A stretch of DNA of 64,000 nucleotides from positions 35,415 through 99,414 of the forward strand of contig NZ_JAODAB010000022.1 of assembly GCF_025336485.1 (NCBI RefSeq), read 5' to 3'. The position numbers and the translations under genes are program-made. The notes under the pieces are model-generated. The model ran no database searches and was not told the origin of the DNA. It worked only from the letters and a program-made list of their open reading frames with translations. The DNA is from Pseudomonas citri. Lineage in GTDB: Bacteria > Pseudomonadota > Gammaproteobacteria > Pseudomonadales > Pseudomonadaceae. Below, piece by piece: positions 17,628 through 25,356 of this stretch (position 1 is the stretch's first letter; each line of letters starts with the position of its first letter).

Positions 17628-18688
17628 CGTACATCCTCGTCAAGTTTCACTTTCTGTCCCGGCTGTAGGCTGTTAACACCGGCACTGACCACGCGATCGC
17701 CGGCCTTGATGCCGTTGGCCACCAGCACCGTGCTGTCCGAACGCTCTAGAATCCGCACATCACGGGGCGAGACGGTCTGGCTTTGCGGGTCGATCAGCCA
17801 GATCCGCGCCTTGCCATCGACCTCTTGCAGCGCACTGAGGGGCAACTCGATGCGCGGTTCGATGGCCGAGCTCAGGGTGACGCTGATGGCCGTGCCCAAA
17901 TGAAAACCAGGCGGTGTATCGGTCAGCGTCAGGCGGGCACGGCGAGTGCGGGTGGCGCTTTGAGCCAGGGGTTCGATCTCGCGCACGATGGCGGTGGTGT
18001 GCAGGGTCGGGTCCAGTTGCGCGGCGACTTCGAACACCACGTCGTTGGGCAGGCGCTCGACCAGGCCGGCCGGCAGGTCGATCACCGCTTCCTTGATGTC
18101 CGGCCGGGCCAGCGTCACAACTTGCTGGCCGGCGCTGACCACTTGCCCGGCTTCGGCACTCCAGGCGGTCACGACAGCGTCGTGATCGGTGTGCAACGCG
18201 CTGTAGTTGAGTTGATCGCGAGCCCTTGCCACCGCCGCCCTGGCCTGTTCAAGGGTGGCCGCAGTGGTTTGCAGGTCGGTGTGGGCAATGTCCAGTTGAG
18301 CCTGGGCACCAACGCCGCGATCGAACAGCTCCTGTTGGCGCCGGGCATTGGCCTGGGCATTGATGTACTGCGCCTCGACCCGCGCCTGATCACCCTGGGC
18401 CACGCGCAGTTGGTTCTGTTGATCGGTCGGATCGAGGGTGGCGAGCAGATCGCTCTTTTTCACCTGCGCGCCGACATTGACATTGCGACTGGCGATCCGC
18501 CCCGCCACACGAAAACCGATGTTGCTTTCAAAACGCGCCTGGATACTTCCGGCGAACCGCCCGAGTGCCTGCTGGTCGAGCGCCCGGACTTCAACCGACA
18601 ACACCGGGCGCACCGGTTCGGGTGGCGCCTGTTCCTCGGAGCACGCGACCAGCAAAAGGCCGACCGAGGCTATCCAAAGACGCTTCAT
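17624..18688 (-). CDS. triB: RND periplasmic adaptor, TriB-like
   Basis: The 354-residue protein starts MKRLWIASVGLLLVACSEEQ, with a lipobox LVAC, so it is a predicted lipoprotein. Biotinyl-lipoyl half-motifs (GRIASRNVNVGAQVKKSDLL, about residue 65), an alpha-hairpin and a beta-barrel follow, as in membrane-fusion proteins. It overlaps triA upstream and triC downstream by four bases each, showing tight coupling in an ABC operon. The start at 18688 matches the signal peptide; the open frame extends further upstream without similarity. Confidence 0.8.
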   Translation of the reverse strand: MKRLWIASVGLLLVACSEEQAPPEPVRPVLSVEVRALDQQALGRFAGSIQARFESNIGFRVAGRIASRNVNVGAQVKKSDLLATLDPTDQQNQLRVAQGDQARVEAQYINAQANARRQQELFDRGVGAQAQLDIAHTDLQTTAATLEQARAAVARARDQLNYSALHTDHDAVVTAWSAEAGQVVSAGQQVVTLARPDIKEAVIDLPAGLVERLPNDVVFEVAAQLDPTLHTTAIVREIEPLAQSATRTRRARLTLTDTPPGFHLGTAISVTLSSAIEPRIELPLSALQEVDGKARIWLIDPQSQTVSPRDVRILERSDSTVLVANGIKAGDRVVSAGVNSLQPGQKVKLDEDVR

Positions 18689-19788
18689 GGCTGGGCCCCT
18701 GGCGTGGATTTTTCGGAGGTGTTTCCAGCGATCTCGACACGTACGCCGGGGTGCAGCAATTGCCCGCCGGCGGTGACGACTTTCTCCCCGCCCTGGAGGC
18801 CATCGCTGATGACCACCTTGCCGGTCAGGTATCGGCCGACGGTGACCGTGTGCAACTGCGCCCTGCCCTCGCCATCCACCAGCCACACGGCCGGGTCGCT
18901 GAGGTTCTTGGTCAACGCCGACCACGGCAGTTCGACGGCGGTCTTGCCGGCGGACCTGGCAGTAGCGCTGACCACCGAGCCCAGGCGCATGCCTTCGGGC
19001 AAATCCTTGAGGCTGACCTTGACCTGCACGGTCCCGGTCTGGGCAGACACCGCCGGAGTGATCTCGCGCACTTTGCCGGTGGTCTGGATGGTGGGGTCGT
19101 CCAACAAGCTGATGGTGATTGCCGGATCCGAGGGCGGTTCACGCAACAACGATTCGTAGATGTTGAACACCGCGTCACGTTCACCGTCGCGGGCCAGGCT
19201 GAAAATCGGCTCGGTGGCCTGCACCACCTGGCCGACCTCCGCCTGGCGCGCCGTGATGAGGCCTGGCGCCTCGGCAATCAGTGCCGTGTAGCTCAGTTGT
19301 TCACGGGCATTGGCCAACTGGGCCTGGGCCGCGCTCAGCGCACTCTGGCTGCTGCGCAGTTGGGCCTGGGCCGTGTCGTATTCACTTTGGCTGGTGTAAC
19401 CCTTGGGCAAGAGTTTCTGCTGGCGCACGAATGCCGCCGCGCTTTGCTTGACCCGCGCCTGTTCGGCGGCCACCTGGGCCTCGGCGGAATCGACCTGGGT
19501 CTGCAAGTCCCGTGGATCGAGGCGGGCCAGCACCTGCCGGGCCGACACCCGGTCACCGATATCCACCTTACGCTCGATGATCTTGCCACCCACGCGAAAC
19601 GACAGATCGGCCTGCACCCGCGCCTGGACATCGCCAGTCAAAGTCACCGAGGCGGCGTACTCGCTGGGTACGACGGTCTGCACGAAAACCCGTGGCAAGG
19701 CTTTCTCCCCGGGAGTGCGATCACCGCACCCGACCACCGCCACACACAACCCCAAGCCAACGAGCAGTTTGATTGGAAAAACAGCCAT
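18685..19788 (-). CDS. triA: RND periplasmic adaptor, TriA-like
   Basis: The 367-residue adaptor starts MAVFPIKLLVGLGLCVAVVG with Cys following (VVGC), a probable lipoprotein. The lipoyl segments are GKIIERKVDIGDRVSARQVL and APGLITARQAEVGQVVQ, flanking a hairpin rich in Ala/Gln. AAGGAG lies about six bases before the ATG at 19788. It is the first gene of the operon and differs clearly from the second adaptor, consistent with the TriA/TriB heteromeric arrangement. No TetR or other regulator gene adjoins it. Confidence 0.8.
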   Translation of the reverse strand: MAVFPIKLLVGLGLCVAVVGCGDRTPGEKALPRVFVQTVVPSEYAASVTLTGDVQARVQADLSFRVGGKIIERKVDIGDRVSARQVLARLDPRDLQTQVDSAEAQVAAEQARVKQSAAAFVRQQKLLPKGYTSQSEYDTAQAQLRSSQSALSAAQAQLANAREQLSYTALIAEAPGLITARQAEVGQVVQATEPIFSLARDGERDAVFNIYESLLREPPSDPAITISLLDDPTIQTTGKVREITPAVSAQTGTVQVKVSLKDLPEGMRLGSVVSATARSAGKTAVELPWSALTKNLSDPAVWLVDGEGRAQLHTVTVGRYLTGKVVISDGLQGGEKVVTAGGQLLHPGVRVEIAGNTSEKSTPGAQP

Positions 19789-20047
19789 GCCGACTCCTTC
19801 GCGCCGTACTACCTGTGACGGTACGAATGTGAGCTTAGAACAGCGATTCAACACACGCGCAGGATTAAAAGGGATGTGTTTATCCAGACAGCGCGGCGCA
19901 GGCCAATGGATGGACGGTATTTGCAGAGACCGTGGAAGGGGGCTACTTTTCCTGGCGCTGCTGGGCAGGTTTTGTGTTTCAAAGGACCGCGCCAAGGAAT
20001 CGCAGCCGATGGCCGAAGCCCGGCCAAACCCTCACAAGGACGAGAAC

Positions 20048-20143
20048 ATGAATGACGAAAAGGCACCGCAGCGACTGGAACCGCAGGAAGTGTTGAAGTT
20101 GCTGGTGGCGTTGAACAGGGCGTTGAAGGCCCAGGTTGCCTGA
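20048..20143 (+). CDS. Small 31-residue ORF, hypothetical
   Basis: ATG at 20048 is preceded by AAGGA with about 8 bases spacing, and the frame encodes a compact amphipathic peptide (MNDEKAPQRLEPQEVLKLLV then ALNRALKAQVA). The tail reads as one amphipathic helix. It lies alone between triA and metQ, on the opposite strand to both. A longer in-frame start at 20009 would add residues without obvious similarity. I do not recognise a family; the ribosome-binding site and helix character are the only support. Confidence 0.4.
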   Translation: MNDEKAPQRLEPQEVLKLLVALNRALKAQVA

Positions 20144-20169
20144 GCGCTTTTGTAGCCAGGGAATCGAAC

Positions 20170-20196
20170 GTGTGGGAGCAGAGCTTGCCCCCACAC
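20170..20196. repeat. REP-like palindrome
   Basis: GTGTGGG and CCCACAC arms flank AGCAGAGCTTGCC between the small ORF and the end of metQ. It is a shorter member of the window's palindrome family. Confidence 0.55.
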
Positions 20197-20209
20197 ATCG
20201 CCCTTCGAA

Positions 20210-20992
20210 TCAGAACGCCGGCAGAACCGCGCCGCTGTATTTCTTCTCGATGAACGCCTTCACTTCAGGGCTGGTCAAGGCCTTGGCCAGTTTCTGGATG
20301 GCCGGGCTGTCCTTGTTGTCAGGACGGGCCACCAGGAAGTTGACGTAAGGCGAGTCGGAACCTTCGATCACCAGTGCGTCCTTGGCCGGGTTGAGACCCG
20401 CTTCCAGGGCATAGTTGGTGTTGATCAGGTCCAGGTCGACCTGGTCCAGGACGCGCGGCAGCATGGCCGACTCCAGTTCCTTGAACTTGAAGTTGTGTGG
20501 GTTCTTGGCGATGTCCTTCGGGGTCGCCAAGGCGTTTTTCGGGTCTTTCAATTCGATCAACCCGGCCTTTTGCAGCAGCAACAAGGCACGGCCACTGTTG
20601 CTCCCTTCGTTGGGCAGCGCGATGGTCGCGCCGTTTGGCAGATCAGCCAGTTGCTTGTATTTCTTCGAGTAACCACCGAACGGTTCGACGTGGACACCGA
20701 TCACGGTTTCCAGGTGAGTGCCTTTGCCTTCGTTGAAGTTCTTCAGGTACGGCAGGGTCTGGAAGTAGTTGGCGTCCAGGCGCTTCTGGTCCACTTGGAC
20801 GTTGGGTTGCACGTAGTCGGTGAAGACCTTGATCTGAAGGTCCACGCCTTCTTTGGCGAGGGCTGGCTTGATCAGCTCGAGGATTTCTGCGTGGGGTACC
20901 GGAGTGGCCGCCACCACCAGTTTTTCCGCGGCCTGGGCCAAGCCCGAGGTCAGGGCTGCCGCCAATGCGGTGAACAACAGAACCTTTTTCAT
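20210..20992 (-). CDS. metQ: MetQ/NlpA-family substrate-binding protein
   Basis: This is a periplasmic binding protein of the methionine ABC importer family. The 260 residues start MKKVLLFTALAAALTSGLAQ and AEKLVVAATP follows, giving a conventional signal peptide (cleavage after AQA) and no lipobox. Family features include PHAEILELIKPALAKEG, FTDYVQPNVQVDQKRLDANY and IALPNEGSNSGRALLLLQ. AAGGAC lies upstream of the ATG. No metN (ATPase) or metI (permease) is adjacent, so it is an orphan that must use a distant transporter. It sits beside an SfnR-like activator gene, hinting at sulfur-source control. Confidence 0.88.
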   Translation of the reverse strand: MKKVLLFTALAAALTSGLAQAAEKLVVAATPVPHAEILELIKPALAKEGVDLQIKVFTDYVQPNVQVDQKRLDANYFQTLPYLKNFNEGKGTHLETVIGVHVEPFGGYSKKYKQLADLPNGATIALPNEGSNSGRALLLLQKAGLIELKDPKNALATPKDIAKNPHNFKFKELESAMLPRVLDQVDLDLINTNYALEAGLNPAKDALVIEGSDSPYVNFLVARPDNKDSPAIQKLAKALTSPEVKAFIEKKYSGAVLPAF

Positions 20993-21178
20993 GCAGTGTC
21001 CTTATCGAAAATCACAGTCGTCATGAGGGCGACGGCCTGAGAGAAAGTGCCAGCGAAGTGCTATCGGTGGCGTGAGGGGGACGATACCGGGATTTTTTAT
21101 TCCTTAAAAATATCTTTTATTCACGTTCATATTCATTTCTCTCATATAGAACATAACTGTGTAACTTGGGGATACATC

Positions 21179-21264
21179 TGTGGGAGCGAGGCTTGCCCGC
21201 GATGGCAGCGATAAGGATTTCAAGAGTCGAGGCGCCTGTTTCGCGAGCAAGCTTTGCTCCCACA
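21179..21264. repeat. REP doublet (REPIN-like)
   Basis: TGTGGGAGCGAGGCTTGCCC (from 21179) and TCGCGAGCAAGCTTTGCTCC (from 21241) form an inverted pair. The spacer ends GAGGCGCCTGTT, shared with the copies at 25248 and 56130. The remainder of the 275-base gap (20993-21178) is AT-rich and probably carries the metQ promoter. Confidence 0.7.
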
Positions 21265-21267
21265 AAG

Positions 21268-22203
21268 TTAGAGGGTTTGGCTCAATTGATTGAGCCGCGC
21301 CTTGAGGGCTATGCGTTCGGCTTCCGTGCCCTTGGCAACGACTTGCGCCACTTGATGGTCGATCAATTCCAGGGCCGATGGCCGGGACGGCAGGTTCAGA
21401 TGCTCCGGCAAAATCTCGTCCCCGGTGCTCACCAGCAACGCAAAATGAATCACGTTCTCCAACTCCCGGGTATTGCCCGACCAGTCGTGTCGTTCAAGGG
21501 CGTGTTGCGCCGCTTCGCTGATCAACGGCACGGCCAGGCCCAGGCGTTGGGTGTAGATACCGAGGAAATACTCGGCCAGCGAGAGAATATCGCCCACCCG
21601 CTCACGCAAGGCCGGCAGTTCGAGGCGGCCTTCGCTGAGGTAATGGAAGAGCCGCTCGTGAAACTTCCCCGCCGCCACCGCTTGCGCCAGGTCGATGCTG
21701 GTGGCCGCGACCAGGCGCACATCCACCGGGCTGGGCTGGTGGGCACCGACGCGGGTGACCTCGTGATTTTCCAGTGCCGCCAGCAACTTGACCTGGATCG
21801 GCAGCGGTAAATCGCCAATCTCATCCAGGTACAGCGTGCCGCCGTTGGCCGAACCGAACCAGCCGGCCCGGCTGCTGGCCGAACCGCTGTAGCTGCCGGC
21901 GGCGTAGCCGAACAATTCGGCGTCAGCGTAGGTCGGGCTGATGGCGCCGCAATTGACCGAGACGAACAGCCCGCCACGCTCGCTTTCGCGGTGGATATGC
22001 CGGGCCAGCAATTCCTTGCCGGTGCCGGTTTCACCGCGTATCAACACCGGGATCCCACGCGGCGCCAGTTGTTCCAGTTCCTGGCGCAACTGCCGTGAAC
22101 GCGGGTCGACGAACACCAGCGCCTTGGCGCGAATGCTCAGGGGGCTCTTTTCCGCATCGGGAAAGGTCAACAAAGGCTGACCGAAGGTTTCATGCAAGCT
22201 CAT
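21268..22203 (-). CDS. Sigma54-interaction AAA+ protein, SfnR-like, lacking an obvious HTH
   Basis: The 311-residue protein is essentially one bacterial enhancer-binding AAA+ domain: Walker A GETGTGKELLARHIH (about residue 55), Walker B GGTLYLDEIGDLP (about residue 120), and the sensor/finger stretch ELPALRERVGDI. The GAFTGA loop that contacts sigma54 is degenerate (GSYSGS). There is no N-terminal sensory domain, as in SfnR-type activators of sulfur metabolism. The last 35 residues do not read as the usual Fis-type helix-turn-helix. I start it at the ATG at 22203; the open frame continues upstream but overlaps the hydrolase gene region without similarity. Confidence 0.75.
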   Translation of the reverse strand: MSLHETFGQPLLTFPDAEKSPLSIRAKALVFVDPRSRQLRQELEQLAPRGIPVLIRGETGTGKELLARHIHRESERGGLFVSVNCGAISPTYADAELFGYAAGSYSGSASSRAGWFGSANGGTLYLDEIGDLPLPIQVKLLAALENHEVTRVGAHQPSPVDVRLVAATSIDLAQAVAAGKFHERLFHYLSEGRLELPALRERVGDILSLAEYFLGIYTQRLGLAVPLISEAAQHALERHDWSGNTRELENVIHFALLVSTGDEILPEHLNLPSRPSALELIDHQVAQVVAKGTEAERIALKARLNQLSQTL

Positions 22204-22253
22204 GGCAGACTCCCCGCCCCCGACCGTCGGGAGACGGGAGGGCGCAAAAAAAT

Positions 22254-22835
22254 TCAGGCGCGACGCAGGGCGTGATGCTCCATGCGGTTTTGCAGGCGAT
22301 AGAGATAAGCGAAACCCTGCTCCCAGCGGTGGTGGCCGGACTTCACATTGATATGCCCGGCACCCGCCAGTATCCCGGCCTCGGCTCCCCAGTGACGCGC
22401 CAACTCCAGCGCACGCGGGGCACTCACGGCGGCATCGTTGTCGGAACTGACCACCTGGCTTGGGAATGGCAACAGGTCGCGGGGGATCGGCGCGAAATTG
22501 CGCAGTGCCGGAGCACAGGCCGGGCGCTCGACATCCGCCGGCGCCACCAGCAACGCGCCACGAACCTGTCGCAACAGATGCATGGGGGCGGTGGCGGCCC
22601 AATGAGCCACCGTGATGCAACCCAGGCTATGGGCAATCAGGATCACCGGTGTGCTGTCGACCACGATGGCTTCGGCCAGCGCAGCGACCCAGTCTTCACG
22701 ACGAGGCGTCAACCAGTCGGCCTGCTCGACCCTGGCGCTGTTGGGCAGGCTGTTCTGCCAGTGGGTTTGCCAATGATTTTCCGGCGATCCTTGCCAGCCC
22801 GGCACGATCAGGTAGCGAATGGATTCGTTGCGCAT
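22254..22835 (-). CDS. RBBP9/YdeN-family alpha/beta hydrolase
   Basis: A 193-residue serine hydrolase. The opening YLIVPGWQGSPENHWQTHWQ is characteristic of the RBBP9/YdeN group. The nucleophile is S70 in IAHSLGC, and the catalytic histidine is probably in GAGHINVKSGHHRWEQG. Substrates of the bacterial members are unknown. CAGGAG precedes the ATG. It lies 50 bases upstream of the sigma54-activator-like gene in the same direction, so the two are probably co-transcribed. Confidence 0.85.
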   Translation of the reverse strand: MRNESIRYLIVPGWQGSPENHWQTHWQNSLPNSARVEQADWLTPRREDWVAALAEAIVVDSTPVILIAHSLGCITVAHWAATAPMHLLRQVRGALLVAPADVERPACAPALRNFAPIPRDLLPFPSQVVSSDNDAAVSAPRALELARHWGAEAGILAGAGHINVKSGHHRWEQGFAYLYRLQNRMEHHALRRA

Positions 22836-22952
22836 GGGGGCTCTCCTGCGGGTCTGTTCCCAGAGGAGTATAGGGAGGAGATTTATATTGTTTAAGGAAT
22901 AAGAAGATATTTATTAATATCAATTTAGAATAATGCAAGCAGATGCCAAGGG

Positions 22953-23234
22953 CTAACGACGTCTGGCTCTCTGATAAACCTCACTGCGCTCACGCTTGCC
23001 GACGGCTATAACCGACACCACAAGACGATCATCGATTACCTCATAGACCAACCGATACCCGCAGGCCTTGAGCTTGATTTTGTAGCAGTCAGGCATCCCA
23101 TGCAGCGCATCCGCAGCGAGGCGAGGCGATTCAAGCCGCTGGATCAGTTTTTTCTTGAATTGCTCACGCACGGTATAGCCCAACTTGTCCCATTCCTTAC
23201 GAGCCGATGGCAGGAACTCGAGCTTATAGGTCAT
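22953..23234 (-). CDS. RelE/ParE-family toxin
   Basis: A basic 93-residue protein with the RelE layout: MTYKLEFLPSARKEWDKLGY at the start, a helical basic middle (EQFKKKLIQRLESPR), then YKIKLKACGYRLVYEVIDDR and IAVGKRERSEVYQRARRR. RelE toxins cleave mRNA in the ribosomal A site. It overlaps the 3' end of the antitoxin gene by 11 bases, the usual antitoxin-first order. This identifies a type II toxin-antitoxin module with good confidence. Confidence 0.9.
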   Translation of the reverse strand: MTYKLEFLPSARKEWDKLGYTVREQFKKKLIQRLESPRLAADALHGMPDCYKIKLKACGYRLVYEVIDDRLVVSVIAVGKRERSEVYQRARRR

Positions 23235-23469
23235 CCAGGCTCACCGGGATGGGTGTCTCATGACGGCGGGCACGAACGATCTCAGCCAACTCCAGATCAT
23301 CCAGGCGCTCCATCATGGCCTCGAAGACCTCGGCCGGCACCATATACCCCATCACACGATTGTGATTGAGCACTGCAACTGGGCCACCGTGGGCGCCACT
23401 GAGAACAGCCGAAGGGTTTTTTTTCAATTCCGAAACACTGACAGCCATGTCGGCCAGAATGCTTTGCAT
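23224..23469 (-). CDS. Phd/YefM-family antitoxin
   Basis: The 81-residue partner of the RelE-type toxin. The N-terminal half (MAVSVSELKKNPSAVLSGAH, GGPVAVLNHNRVMGYMVPAE) is the Phd/YefM DNA-binding fold, which normally represses its own operon. The C-terminal tail is acidic and wraps the toxin in the family. GAGGA lies before the ATG at 23469; an internal ATG at MAVSV is an alternative start. The operon promoter should lie within 23470-23528. Confidence 0.88.
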   Translation of the reverse strand: MQSILADMAVSVSELKKNPSAVLSGAHGGPVAVLNHNRVMGYMVPAEVFEAMMERLDDLELAEIVRARRHETPIPVSLDDL

Positions 23470-23528
23470 GATTCAGGTCCTCAAAAGGTACGGCATTCTG
23501 GTCTTTTTAGTGGCTACGCACAACTTGA

Positions 23529-23774
23529 TCACTCCCCCCGTCCCTTGCGCAACAGCACATCCAATTGATCCACCACTTCCGCCCAGTCGGCGTCCTCGAG
23601 GAGCTCGTCGCGCAGTAATTGCCGCTGGGCTTCGCTCCAGAAAAATGCGTCAGCCAGGTGCAAGTCGGGCTTGAGCGGTGAATGACTGGCGATGAATTGA
23701 TCAATGCTGACGGCATCGTCGGGCAGGCCCAGTTGTTTGAACAGCGCGGGCAGGCTGTGGATCGGCGTTTCCAT
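23529..23774 (-). CDS. DUF2789-family protein
   Basis: A short acidic protein of 81 residues starting METPIHSLPALFKQLGLPDD, with DAFFWSEAQRQLLRDELLED in the second half. It matches small DUF2789 proteins common in gamma-proteobacteria; function unknown. I chose the ATG at 23774 rather than the longer frame from 23807 because the family begins with this segment. It lies upstream of the toxin-antitoxin pair in the same direction. Confidence 0.75.
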   Translation of the reverse strand: METPIHSLPALFKQLGLPDDAVSIDQFIASHSPLKPDLHLADAFFWSEAQRQLLRDELLEDADWAEVVDQLDVLLRKGRGE

Positions 23775-23926
23775 GGGAGGGCTCCTGTACGGGGGGTCAA
23801 TGGGCACTTGGCACTCTGCTCAGTCTAGTCCCTTGGAAGAGGATCGAACTGATCAAAAATCGATCAAGCCAGGACTCGACTAAACTCAGGATAGAGTCAG
23901 TGCAAATCGTTGTTGCGGAGGGCCCC

Positions 23927-24454
23927 GTGAACATTCGTTGCATGACGGTCGCGCTGCTGTTGATCCTCAGCGGACCGGCGCTCGCAGGCGATGGCCTCGC
24001 ACTGTGGGCAACCAACCCCCTGGCGTTCTGGCTGATCGCCTTGGGCGTGACATTGCTGATTGCCGAGGCTGCCTTGCCCAACTACGGCGTTGCAGGGCTG
24101 GGCGGCATCGTCTTGTGCCTGATCGGTGCGCTCATCCTGACCAACGCCGACGTGCCTGTTCCATTGATGATCAGCCTGGGCCTGGTCAGTGCCCTGTTGC
24201 TGGTCGCGCTGGTGATCCGCGCGTTGAAGACCCGGCCACGCCACCCCGTCAGTGGCGATGCGGCGCTGCTGGGCAGCGTCACGACGATCAACGCATTGCA
24301 GGGCGCCAGTCACCATCATGGCTGGGTCCAACTGGAAGGCGAGCAGTGGCAGGTGACCTGCGCAACGCCGCTACGGCCAGGGCAAGCGGTGCGAGTCATC
24401 GCACGCAAGGGTTTGCTGCTGGAAGTCGCCCCCGCTGACGCACAAGGAGCCTGA
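23927..24454 (+). CDS. NfeD-family membrane protein
   Basis: NfeD proteins partner stomatin/slipin proteins at the inner membrane. This 175-residue product has a signal-like start (VALLLILSGPALAGDG), two to three membrane helices with LIALGVTLLIAEAALPNYGV and GLVSALLLVALVIRALK, and a C-terminal OB-fold-like domain (VQLEGEQWQVTCATPLRPGQ). GTG 23927 is preceded by GGAGG at about five bases; ATG 23942 is an alternative. The next gene starts two bases after the stop, so the pair is an operon. Confidence 0.82.
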   Translation: MNIRCMTVALLLILSGPALAGDGLALWATNPLAFWLIALGVTLLIAEAALPNYGVAGLGGIVLCLIGALILTNADVPVPLMISLGLVSALLLVALVIRALKTRPRHPVSGDAALLGSVTTINALQGASHHHGWVQLEGEQWQVTCATPLRPGQAVRVIARKGLLLEVAPADAQGA

Positions 24455-24455
24455 G

Positions 24456-25217
24456 ATGGGTATGCAAATCGGTTTTGCACTGCTGCTGGTGCTGGTCATC
24501 GCGCTGGCGGCTTCGACGTTCCGGATCCTGCGCGAATATGAACGCGCGGTGGTGTTCCAGCTCGGTCGGTTCTGGCAGGTCAAGGGGCCGGGGCTGATCT
24601 TGCTGATTCCGGTGGTGCAACAAATGATCCGCGTCGACCTGCGCACCATCGTCCTCGACGTGCCTCCCCAGGACGTGATCACCCGCGACAACGTCTCGGT
24701 GAAGGTCAACGCGGTGCTGTATTTCCGCGTGCTCGATCCGCAGAAAGCCATCATCCAGGTGGAAAACTTCCTCATGGCCACCAGCCAATTGGCCCAGACC
24801 ACGCTACGGGCGGTCCTCGGCAAGCATGAGCTGGACCAGTTGCTGGCCGAGCGCGAGCAACTGAACAGTGATATCCAACAAGTCCTGGACGCCCAGACCG
24901 ACGCCTGGGGCATCAAGGTGGCGAACGTCGAAATCAAGCACGTGGACCTCAACGAATCGATGATCCGCGCCATCGCGCGCCAAGCCGAAGCCGAGCGGGA
25001 GCGCCGGGCCAAGGTGATCCACGCCGAAGGTGAGTTGCAGGCGTCGGAAAAACTCATGCAGGCCGCTGAAATGCTCGGGCGCCAGCCGGGGGCGATGCAA
25101 TTGCGCTACATGCAGACGCTGGGGGCGATTGCCGGGGATAAAAGCTCCACCATCGTTTTCCCGTTGCCGATCGAGTTGCTCAAGGGGATGGCGGAGGTGT
25201 CTGCCAATAAGCCTTGA
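24456..25217 (+). CDS. Slipin/stomatin-like SPFH-domain protein
   Basis: A 253-residue protein with one N-terminal membrane helix (FALLLVLVIALAASTFRI), then an SPFH domain (EYERAVVFQLGRFWQVKGPG, RIDL-type strand VDLRTIVLDVPPQDVITRDN) and a coiled region (RQAEAERERRAKVIHAEGEL). Slipins oligomerise in membrane microdomains and work with NfeD partners; some are cut by NfeD proteases, but the short NfeD here lacks a protease domain. It is translationally close to the upstream nfeD gene. Confidence 0.9.
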   Translation: MGMQIGFALLLVLVIALAASTFRILREYERAVVFQLGRFWQVKGPGLILLIPVVQQMIRVDLRTIVLDVPPQDVITRDNVSVKVNAVLYFRVLDPQKAIIQVENFLMATSQLAQTTLRAVLGKHELDQLLAEREQLNSDIQQVLDAQTDAWGIKVANVEIKHVDLNESMIRAIARQAEAERERRAKVIHAEGELQASEKLMQAAEMLGRQPGAMQLRYMQTLGAIAGDKSSTIVFPLPIELLKGMAEVSANKP

Positions 25218-25247
25218 TGTATTTGCAGGCAAGACACGCACGGCCTG

Positions 25248-25336
25248 CTGTGGGAACAAGGCTTGCCCGCGATGAAGGCGATGCGGTCTCTCAAGTATCG
25301 AGGCGCCTGTGTCGCGAGCAAGCTTTGCTCCCACAG
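25248..25336. repeat. REP doublet (REPIN-like)
   Basis: CTGTGGGAACAAGGCTTGCC (from 25248) and TCGCGAGCAAGCTTTGCTCC (from 25312) form an inverted pair with the spacer GATGAAGGCGATGCGG...GAGGCGCCTGTG. The spacer is close to that of 56130-56217. It separates the slipin gene from the convergent sulfotransferase gene. Confidence 0.7.
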
Positions 25337-25356
25337 CGGGGCAGTACGGCGCTTCG

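Noticed and set aside
15252..17903. 883-residue open frame on the plus strand opposite the RND gene
   Set aside because: It is antisense to a conserved RND pump and lacks recognisable domains.
20993..21178. Sigma54 promoter upstream of metQ
   Set aside because: On the minus strand TGGCAC is present near 21045, but the -12 GC element is absent at the required spacing.
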